From NCBI GenBank assembly GCA_021158105.1, contig JAGGVH010000046.1, positions 1-35,436 of the forward strand: a DNA stretch of 35,436 nucleotides. Direction: 5' to 3'. Position numbers and translations under genes: made by a program. Below, piece after piece: positions 1 through 8,811 of this stretch. Source of the stretch: Microcaldota archaeon (GTDB taxonomy: Archaea > Micrarchaeota > Micrarchaeia > Anstonellales > JAGGVH01). The notes under the pieces are model-generated. The model did no database searches and had not been told where the DNA came from. It was given only the letters and a program-made list of their open reading frames with translations. Numbering within the stretch: the first letter of the stretch is position 1; every line of letters begins with the position of its first letter.

Positions 1-203
1 GTTCTCAATGCTCTAACGTATGCCTCAGTAAGTTTAGTCTTCATTTCGTTTTCTGTCATGTGTGGAAAAAGTTTAGTGTGCATATCATCTTTAACCAGAA
101 AATTGTATAACTTTTCGATTTTTTGTTTGTTTGCTTCATACATTTCAGGGTTTACGTGTTTGAGTTGCATGTCCCAGTATTCATATACATTTAAAATTTT
201 CAT
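1..203 (-). CDS. hypothetical protein, N-terminal part (runs off window start)
   Basis: Minus-strand reading from ATG at 203: MKILNVYEYWDMQLKHVNPEMYEANKQKIEKLYNFLVKDDMHTKLFPHMTENEMKTKLTEAYVRALRT; preceded by a ggagatgat Shine-Dalgarno-like stretch. Confidence 0.6.
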   Translation of the reverse strand, partial: MKILNVYEYWDMQLKHVNPEMYEANKQKIEKLYNFLVKDDMHTKLFPHMTENEMKTKLTEAYVRALR

Positions 204-286
204 AATTATCATCTCCTTTTATTTGTTGTATATTTTTAGTATTTTAAGCGAAAGTTTATAAGTTTTTTTAATCTTGAGTTATACTC

Positions 287-857
287 ATGAGAAAGAAGGA
301 CATTTTTGTAAGGTTAAACCCTATGCTAAAGAAGATGAAGAGGGGACCGTTCGGAGGACCGCAGGTTGTACTGCCCAAGGATTTTGGTGTGATAATTGCA
401 TACACAGGGATTGGAAAGAAAAGTGTTGTCGTTGAAGCCGGCGGCGGTGCAGGGTTCTTGACAATTTCACTTGCAAACGTGTGCAAACGTGTGCACGCAT
501 ATGAAAAAAGAAAGGATTATTATGATAACATTAAGAAGAACATTGAAAAGTCTGGGCTGAAAAACATACGATTGAAGAATAAGGATATATCAAAGGGTAT
601 TAAAGAAAAAGATGTTGATGCAGTCATACTTGACATGCCAGAATCTGATAAAATCATTCCTTTAGCATATGACTCGTTAAAAGAAGGCGGGTGGGTTATC
701 GGTTACCTTCCGAACGTTGAGCAGATGAAGGACTTTTATCTTGAGTGCGAGAGGTGCGGGTTTGATGGATTGTTTGCTATTGAAACGATAACGCGCGAGT
801 GGGTTGTTAGGGAGAAGGGTGTCAGGCCGCAACATAAAGGATTAATCCACACCGCAT

Positions 858-883
<26 letters not shown>
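287..883 (+). CDS. trmI: tRNA (adenine-N1)-methyltransferase-like SAM methyltransferase (TrmI/GCD14 family)
   Basis: VVEAGGGAGFLTISLA SAM motif and C-terminal RPQHKGLIHTAFIVFARK typical of TrmI. Confidence 0.75.
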
Positions 884-2540
<1,657 letters not shown>

Positions 2541-2602
2541 GTGGATACAAAAATGAAAAGATTTAAATTGTTACATGTTGTCATCTCATGACAGGTGATT
2601 AT

Positions 2603-2752
2603 ATGTCACTCATGAAATTCAATTCAATGACACACAATGGGATAACACACTTATTAGAAATGCTTGATGCTGATGGCTTTTGGGATATGACAAGGTTTGG
2701 TACATTGAAGAGGTTGCAAACAAGAGGATGGGTGATTGAATGGAATTTATAA
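2603..2752 (+). CDS. small protein of unknown function (49 aa)
   Basis: ATG at 2603 after aggtgatt: MSLMKFNSMTHNGITHLLEMLDADGFWDMTRFGTLKRLQTRGWVIEWNL; stop overlaps start of YjbQ; below the ORF-track length cutoff. Confidence 0.4.
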   Translation: MSLMKFNSMTHNGITHLLEMLDADGFWDMTRFGTLKRLQTRGWVIEWNL

Positions 2753-3120
2753 TAATGACAAAGGATAAGTATGATGTGATTGATATAACTGATAAGGTTG
2801 AAAAGGAAATCAATATTGATGACGGGTTGTGTATTGTTTATGTTCCGCATGCCACTGCAGGATTAATCGTTAATGAGTTTGAACCCAACATCGCACAGGA
2901 TTATGTTACATTGTTTAAAACATTATTGCCTAAGAATGATTGGAGGCATGATAAGATTGATGACAATGCTGAGGCGCATTTGTTGTCCTCATTGTTTGGA
3001 ACATCAAAAACATTTATTGTAAAAGATGGTAAACTTGTTTTGGGAACATGGCAGAGAATAATCTTGTGTGAGTTTGACGGTCCAAGGAATCGGAGGGTGG
3101 TTGTCAAGGTTTTAGGTTAA
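2740..3120 (+). CDS. YjbQ/UPF0047 family protein
   Basis: VYVPHATAGLIVNEFEPNI, GTWQRIILCEFDGPRNRRVVVKVLG family signatures; start could be the ATG at 2755. Confidence 0.85.
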   Translation: MEFIIMTKDKYDVIDITDKVEKEINIDDGLCIVYVPHATAGLIVNEFEPNIAQDYVTLFKTLLPKNDWRHDKIDDNAEAHLLSSLFGTSKTFIVKDGKLVLGTWQRIILCEFDGPRNRRVVVKVLG

Positions 3121-3175
3121 ATTTATAAATGTTGTTTTTATCGTTAACACAATTAAAATTAATGGAGGTGCTTGT

Positions 3176-3499
3176 ATGGTGAAAAAGAAAGATAAACCTG
3201 AAGTGAAAAGTAGTAAAAAGGAAGATGATAATCCAGTATTATTGTTGATAGGATACATATTTGGACTTATTGCATTGATATTGTACATAATCAAGAAGGA
3301 TACATTAAAAGAGTTTTCAAAGTATCATCTGGTCCAAGCGATTGCATTGTGGTTGATCAGTTTTGTGATGGTATTGACATTTATATTGATTCCAGTGGCG
3401 TTTATAGTTTGGCTGTACTCAATATACTTGGGCTATCAGGTATACACAGGAAAAGACCCCAGACCATTGAAGAACTATATTTCCAATTTTGCAAAGTAA
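3176..3499 (+). CDS. DUF4870/Tic20-like small membrane protein
   Basis: Hydrophobic helices; EFSKYHLVQAIALWL ... YLGYQVYTGKDPRPL pattern. Confidence 0.6.
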   Translation: MVKKKDKPEVKSSKKEDDNPVLLLIGYIFGLIALILYIIKKDTLKEFSKYHLVQAIALWLISFVMVLTFILIPVAFIVWLYSIYLGYQVYTGKDPRPLKNYISNFAK

Positions 3500-3596
3500 A
3501 TCTTCTATCTCTTTTTTCTTTTTAATACAAAAAATAAGTACGGTCCAAGGAATCGGAGGATAATTATTGAAACTTACAAAAGATATTATTTATAAA

Positions 3597-3614
3597 TATA
3601 TGTGTACACATATA
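3597..3614. promoter_or_regulatory. 18-bp perfect palindrome TATATGTGTACACATATA upstream of the VapB-like gene
   Basis: Read directly from sequence; lies next to a tttataaata TATA-like element. Confidence 0.5.
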
Positions 3615-3629
3615 CATATGGATGGTATT

Positions 3630-3851
3630 ATGGGAAGTGTCAATATATCAATAAAAAAAGACATATATGAAAAATTAAGAATGTTGAAACAGAAGGATGA
3701 AAGTTTTTCAGATATATTGTTAAGATTAATTGAAGGAGGGAAAGATATAACAAGGTTTGCAGGTGTCTGGAAAGAAATGAACAAAAAAGAATTTGAAAAT
3801 ATTGCATCAGAATTAAAAAAAGCAAGAAAAACCAGATGGAGGAAGATTTAG
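3630..3851 (+). CDS. VapB-like antitoxin (COG1753/DUF217 type)
   Basis: MGSVNISIKKDIYEKLRMLKQKDESFSDILLRLIEG; adjacent PIN-domain gene; track ORF starts earlier at 3567 but the motif start is 3630. Confidence 0.8.
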   Translation: MGSVNISIKKDIYEKLRMLKQKDESFSDILLRLIEGGKDITRFAGVWKEMNKKEFENIASELKKARKTRWRKI

Positions 3852-4235
3852 GTGGATAAAATACTGTTGGACTCAACTGTACTGATAGATTACATGAGAG
3901 GAAACAAAAAGGCAGTAAATCTCATAAATAAATTGTACAGAAGTAGTTGGTTTTTCACAACAGTGATAAACGAGTATGAATTAAAACGTGGCGCTCCAAA
4001 ACATACTAAAATAATCAATGAGTTATTATACAATTTAAACGTGTTACCTATGAATAGAGCAGCGGCAGATACTGCTGCAGAAATATACAATAACCTGAAA
4101 AAAATGGGAAAGCCTATTGATGAACCTGATTATCTCATTGCAGGGATATGTTTATCAAATGGTATTAAAACTATTGTAACACAAAACAAAAAACATTTTG
4201 AAAAAATAAAAGGATTAAAAGTTATATACTACTGA
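3852..4235 (+). CDS. vapC: PIN-domain ribonuclease toxin (VapC family), GTG start
   Basis: LLDSTVLIDYMRGNKKAV ... INEYEL ... DEPDYLIAGICLSNGIKTIVTQNKKHFEKIKGLKVI PIN residues. Confidence 0.9.
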   Translation: MDKILLDSTVLIDYMRGNKKAVNLINKLYRSSWFFTTVINEYELKRGAPKHTKIINELLYNLNVLPMNRAAADTAAEIYNNLKKMGKPIDEPDYLIAGICLSNGIKTIVTQNKKHFEKIKGLKVIYY

Positions 4236-4240
4236 ACAAA

Positions 4241-4684
4241 TCAAAATTGGCTATAAAATTTTTTATTTATATAATTTTCAATTATTCTTTTACTTGGAAA
4301 AAACATTGGACTTGGCAAGTTGTTAATGTTAAACCATCTCCATTCAGTTATCTCCTCAGGTTCCATAACTTTAACTTCACCTTCAAATTCTGTAACTATG
4401 AAACCTATAGTAACAAAATGCGCATTCTTAGTTTTATCGTTTGATATACATAAGACTTTTGGGTTTTTAATTTTTAAACCGGTCTCTTCCAATGTTTCTC
4501 TGTATGCACATTCCTCAAAAGATTCACCAAAATTTAGTTTGCCGCCCGGCATTGTCCACGAACCTGCACCGCTTAACAAGGATGATGCTTTCAAAGGATC
4601 AGTGTGCCTTTTTCCGAGAAGAATTTTGCCATCCTTGAGAATCATTACGCCTATTCCTACACCGACCTTTTTCCAATTTTCCAT
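4241..4684 (-). CDS. NUDIX hydrolase
   Basis: Nudix box GGKLNFGESFEECAYRETLEETGLKI; likely start MENWKKVGVGIG at 4684, since the track N-terminus (4750) is tRNA-encoding DNA. Confidence 0.88.
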   Translation of the reverse strand: MENWKKVGVGIGVMILKDGKILLGKRHTDPLKASSLLSGAGSWTMPGGKLNFGESFEECAYRETLEETGLKIKNPKVLCISNDKTKNAHFVTIGFIVTEFEGEVKVMEPEEITEWRWFNINNLPSPMFFPSKRIIENYINKKFYSQF

Positions 4685-4707
4685 AAAATTCCTACCTCTA
4701 CAGAAAA

Positions 4708-4944
4708 CGGGCCCGTAGGGATTTTTAGGCGTCCTTTTTTCTCTTTTCAATTTTCAGTACGTTTCTTTTTTGATAACGTACCTTTTTTCTTTTTGAAAGA
4801 AAAAAGGTCGGAACCCTAGACCTACTGGTTTCTTTTTTCTTGATGAAACTTCTTTTCTAAAGAAGTTTCTTAAAAGCCAGCCGCTCTACCATTTCAGGTC
4901 TTGGCCCTTTATCAAGGAAACAAGACAAGCTGAGCTACGGGCCC
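4708..4944 (-). tRNA. tRNA-Lys (anticodon UUU) containing three introns
   Basis: Exons 4944-4928, 4892-4872, 4829-4811, 4724-4708 join to GGGCCCGTAGCTCAGCTTGGTAGAGCGGCTGGCTTTTAACCAGTAGGTCTAGGGTTCAAATCCCTACGGGCCCG, a full cloverleaf with 7-bp acceptor, GCTC/GAGC, GCTGG/CCAGT, TAGGG/CCCTA; no encoded CCA. Confidence 0.88.
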
Positions 4945-5045
4945 ATAACAATCAAACTTTGATTAACCTATCAAAATTGTTAAAACATATAAAAGAATAT
5001 ATTTAAAAAGCTCACCTTTGAAATTACCATGGATTAATAAGAGGG

Positions 5046-5864
5046 ATGAATATGTGGATGCCGAGACCAAAGTATGCGTATTATATTTCAGTTGGTATAG
5101 GGATATTAGGTTTTTTGTTTGCTGTCATACAAGGCGGAGTAATTGCAGGAATAGGTGGCATGATGGCAGGGTTGGGTGCAGTGCTATCTTTTCTTCTTTA
5201 TCATTATGGTTACATAATAATACCTTTTCTTACAAAGTTTTCTCGAATAGTAGTCGTAACTCCTGAGAGGGATTATGAAATTCCACCGTCACAGGATGTC
5301 ATAATAAAGAAGTCTGGTGATGTATACTATGCAACAAAATTCTTAGGTGTTGAGATATATGAATCGCCATCTGAGAAGTCACCTGAAGAAAATATAACTT
5401 ATATGTTATCTTTTGAACGTGCAATATCATCTGTTAAATATGTTACAAAGTTTTCCATGATGGTATATGTTCTTGATGTGTCAAAGAAAAAGAGAGATAT
5501 TGAAACAAAGAAGTATGAAGCACAGCTTAAACTTGCTAAGGAAAGGGAAAAGAGCGAGCCTGATGTTTTAAAGATTGACAAATTAGAGCATGAAATAGTG
5601 ATGTGGGAAAAGGAGCTTGATAAGATTGCCAAGGGTGAAAAGCCGATGAATGTTATAGCATACGTTATGACAACAGCAGTTGGCATTTCTAAGGAGTCGG
5701 CAATGGCGGCTGCCAATGCACAGGCTAATGAAATCAGGGCAACTGTTTCAAATGCGTTGAATGCCAAGGTTGATGTATTGAAAGCTGAAGACATGTTGAG
5801 ATGTTCTGAATGGGAATATGTTCTCCCAGCATCGTATGCTGAATGGCAGGAACAGGTTGATTAA
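5046..5864 (+). CDS. membrane protein, PrgI/TraC-N-terminal-like partner of VirB4-like ATPase
   Basis: Two hydrophobic segments near the N-terminus, then a soluble charged domain; 2 nt upstream of the HerA/VirB4-like ATPase gene. Confidence 0.55.
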   Translation: MNMWMPRPKYAYYISVGIGILGFLFAVIQGGVIAGIGGMMAGLGAVLSFLLYHYGYIIIPFLTKFSRIVVVTPERDYEIPPSQDVIIKKSGDVYYATKFLGVEIYESPSEKSPEENITYMLSFERAISSVKYVTKFSMMVYVLDVSKKKRDIETKKYEAQLKLAKEREKSEPDVLKIDKLEHEIVMWEKELDKIAKGEKPMNVIAYVMTTAVGISKESAMAAANAQANEIRATVSNALNAKVDVLKAEDMLRCSEWEYVLPASYAEWQEQVD

Positions 5865-5866
5865 TC

Positions 5867-7441
5867 ATGAGCATGTTAAGATTAAGAGATATATCAAACA
5901 TTTCACTTGCAAGCAGGACTATTTTTGTTAGACCGCCAGAGCCTCCTCCAGAAGTGTTATGGAAAGATCCTTCAAATTCAATATTCATCGGGAAAACAAA
6001 GATTTTTCATATCCCTTTTTATTGGAATTATGAGGAGCTTACAAATCCTCATCTGGCGATTGTTGGGATAACCGGTTCTGGCAAGTCATATTTTATAAAG
6101 ACATTCCTGACCCGTGCAGCATTGGTATGGAACAGCAATGCTTTCATAATTGACTGGGCAGGGGAATATAGGGAATGGGTTAAGTCAGCTGGTGGCCAAG
6201 TCATATCACTTGGCAAGGGGTCTTATATCAACCTTTTAGACATTGGCGGGATGACGCCCAACAACAGGATAAAACAGGTTATGCGGACATTGGCAATACT
6301 GACAAACATTGAACAGTATCCTGAGCAAAAAAGGTTGACTGAGATGGCCATTGAAAAGGCATACAAAAAGGCTAATTTTAAGATGGATTCAATTGTCCAG
6401 AAGGACAGTGCAGGAAACGTTTTGATCGCGCCGACGTTGAAAGATGTTGTTGAGATACTTGAGAAAGAATATAAGAGCGGAAGTTATGAATACCCTGCTG
6501 AACTGCAGAATGCAATATATCGACTTAAACAGTTCACTCGTCCTGGGCAGGACTTTTTTGCACAGCAAAGCACGCTTGACTTGGCCAAACTGACAACGTC
6601 CGGGCTTGTGTGCTTAGATCTGTCAGGTCTTCCTGATGAGACGTTCCGTGCGCTTGCCGCATTGTCAATGCTTCAGTTTATAAAGGAAAGAATGAGGGCT
6701 GTTGGTTGGAGAAAGAAAAAAGGTATCAGGTTGTTTGTTGTGTTGGATGAGGCATGGAAGATTGCAGGAGAGGAAAACAGTGATGCAGTCATGATTGTCA
6801 GGGAAGGTAGAAAATATAATTTTAGTTTGATTGTCGCCAGTCAAAACCCCACTGATATCAATGAAGCGATATTTTCAAACGTGGGAACGACATTCATATT
6901 TAAGGTTAAGTTTGAAAAATATCTGAATTATCTACAAGGCAGTTTAAATTTCAGTGATTACATCCGTGGTGAGATTACCCAGCTGGGTGTTGGACAGTGC
7001 GCAGTCAACATGGCGTTTACGACAACAGCAAACTTCTCATCAACATTCATGATTAAGAAAGTTATAGGTGAAGAGCCGTTGGTAGAATATTTCTTAGATT
7101 TAAAACATGTTTTAACTGAAGAAGAAAGGAGGGATGTTAAAGTGGCGCAGACTGTATCTGTTGAGAGGGAGGAATTAAGGAGACGGTTGAGGATGTACGG
7201 GTTGAACGAGTCCCAGATTGAAGAAGTGTCATCACTGTTTGATAAGAAGAACAAGCACATGGACATTGTATCTTTTGCAATACTGATGCAGAGGTATGGC
7301 CTTGCTAGGAACAAGATAACATCTCTGCTTAAAGATTTGGGTGTGTCTGACCCGACAATCATTAACATATTTATAAAGGCGGACTTTAAAGTCCATTCAA
7401 TGACAAACAAGGACATAATTGATATTATTTTAGAGGAATAA
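5867..7441 (+). CDS. HerA/VirB4-type ATPase
   Basis: Walker A AIVGITGSGKSYFIKTF; Walker B LFVVLDEAWKIAG; FIIDWAGEYREW. Confidence 0.88.
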   Translation: MSMLRLRDISNISLASRTIFVRPPEPPPEVLWKDPSNSIFIGKTKIFHIPFYWNYEELTNPHLAIVGITGSGKSYFIKTFLTRAALVWNSNAFIIDWAGEYREWVKSAGGQVISLGKGSYINLLDIGGMTPNNRIKQVMRTLAILTNIEQYPEQKRLTEMAIEKAYKKANFKMDSIVQKDSAGNVLIAPTLKDVVEILEKEYKSGSYEYPAELQNAIYRLKQFTRPGQDFFAQQSTLDLAKLTTSGLVCLDLSGLPDETFRALAALSMLQFIKERMRAVGWRKKKGIRLFVVLDEAWKIAGEENSDAVMIVREGRKYNFSLIVASQNPTDINEAIFSNVGTTFIFKVKFEKYLNYLQGSLNFSDYIRGEITQLGVGQCAVNMAFTTTANFSSTFMIKKVIGEEPLVEYFLDLKHVLTEEERRDVKVAQTVSVEREELRRRLRMYGLNESQIEEVSSLFDKKNKHMDIVSFAILMQRYGLARNKITSLLKDLGVSDPTIINIFIKADFKVHSMTNKDIIDIILEE

Positions 7442-8017
7442 ATGTGGAATAATTGTGGGGTGGATAAGATGGTTGACATATTAAAATGGTTTGGTGTGGG
7501 AGGTAATAAGCCAGAGAGTAAAAAGGTGCCAGAAGATTTTGATCTGAAACATAGTAATGTTTGCATAATATGTGGCAAGGAAGTTGACGCGCACAATGCA
7601 GTTCCCATCAAAGAGGATTTTATAATAAAAGGAATAAGATTTATAAAACAAAAAACAGGGACGATAAGAAACAACAAGTTGTATGTGTGCGAGGATTGTT
7701 TTGAAGAATACAAAAAGGAGCGCAAGAGTTTTATAAACGGTGTGTTCTTGTGGACCATATTGATAGGTGTATTATTTTTTATTTTGTTAATAATGCCATT
7801 GGTTGCCAATAAACCGTTTAATATTTCATCAATCATCGGGATAACATTTGGTGCATTATTGTTTTGGTTGATGGCAATGGTTATGCAGTTGTACAAGTAT
7901 CGCCCTGCCACAGAGTATCCTGTTGATGAATTTAAGAAGCATATTAGTTCTGATGTGAAAACCAAGGCTGGAAAAGCTAAGAAATCAACTAAAAAAATTA
8001 AAAAAAGAAAAAGGTGA
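7442..8017 (+). CDS. zinc-finger-like membrane protein of unknown function
   Basis: CIICGKEV ... LYVCEDCFEEYKKE paired CxxC, then two TM segments and basic tail; real start may be the ATG at 7469. Confidence 0.6.
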   Translation: MWNNCGVDKMVDILKWFGVGGNKPESKKVPEDFDLKHSNVCIICGKEVDAHNAVPIKEDFIIKGIRFIKQKTGTIRNNKLYVCEDCFEEYKKERKSFINGVFLWTILIGVLFFILLIMPLVANKPFNISSIIGITFGALLFWLMAMVMQLYKYRPATEYPVDEFKKHISSDVKTKAGKAKKSTKKIKKRKR

Positions 8018-8023
8018 TATTAT

Positions 8024-8806
8024 ATGCCAAAGTTTCCATTTCATAAGAATGTAAAAAACAATAAATCCATTAAACGTTCTAAACCTGTTAAAGATGAATT
8101 AAAAGAGCCTGCAGTTGAAGGGTTTGAAATACCTGCAGTGCGCAGCGGAAGTTTAGAGGAGATCGTTTCAGTTCTGTCACAGGTTTCATACATCCAGACA
8201 GTGATAGACGGCAAAGATATAGTTTTGTTGAACATAGAAAGCCGCGACTTGGACAAACGGCCATACCTGTTTTCAATGATTTATTTACAACCTGACAAGA
8301 TAAAAGTGTTGTATACTGTTACTGTTGGCATGAGTCCTAAAAAGAGAAGGATTGACGTGTTAAGATATTTTTTCACAATACTTTCAATGATTAGCGAGTA
8401 TTATGAAATTAAGATGGCTGACATATATCAGCTTTTTGAAGATTCGATCGATAAAATTAGTGAGTATGTGACGTTGGACTATGAAGAGATGTATGCAAAG
8501 TATGATTCAATGAAGAGTGAGAATGAGAGATTAAAGAGGGATATTGCACGGTTGAAAGAGACCAACAGGGAACTGTCAAAAGAGAATTATGAAATCAAGA
8601 CAAAAGTTGACAACCTTAAAATAAAACTGCAGAGGTTGAGTAAGTATAGCGACGATTCTCTTAATGTTAGGATTATGGAATGGATCAAAGAGCATGACGG
8701 CGAGATTAACATACCTGAGTTTTCAAGGATGTATGGTATACCTGACAAGAAAACTGAGGAATTGCTTAATAAGCTGATAAAGCAGGGTTATATTGAGTCA
8801 GTATGA
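8024..8806 (+). CDS. coiled-coil protein with C-terminal winged-helix-like region
   Basis: Long heptad-like region YDSMKSENERLKRDIARLKETNRELSKENYEIKTKVDNLKIKLQRL; C-term IPEFSRMYGIPDKKTEELLNKLIKQGYIESV. Confidence 0.6.
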   Translation: MPKFPFHKNVKNNKSIKRSKPVKDELKEPAVEGFEIPAVRSGSLEEIVSVLSQVSYIQTVIDGKDIVLLNIESRDLDKRPYLFSMIYLQPDKIKVLYTVTVGMSPKKRRIDVLRYFFTILSMISEYYEIKMADIYQLFEDSIDKISEYVTLDYEEMYAKYDSMKSENERLKRDIARLKETNRELSKENYEIKTKVDNLKIKLQRLSKYSDDSLNVRIMEWIKEHDGEINIPEFSRMYGIPDKKTEELLNKLIKQGYIESV

Positions 8807-8811
8807 TTTAG

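Noticed and set aside
4604-4819. 71-aa plus-strand ORF
   Set aside because: Lies over the NUDIX start and tRNA exon/intron DNA on the opposite strand; not credible as protein.
4950-4964. AATCAAA-C-TTTGATT palindrome just upstream of the tRNA
   Set aside because: Short AT-rich inverted repeat; could be regulatory but nothing else supports it.
5018-5266. 82-aa ORF at the start of the HerA cluster
   Set aside because: Overlaps the better-supported 5046 membrane protein in another frame; Cys/Arg-rich translation looks spurious.
6958-7965. 335-aa minus-strand ORF antisense to the HerA/VirB4-like ATPase and next gene
   Set aside because: Low-complexity, Ser/Leu-rich composition typical of antisense reading; plus-strand proteins carry clear motifs.
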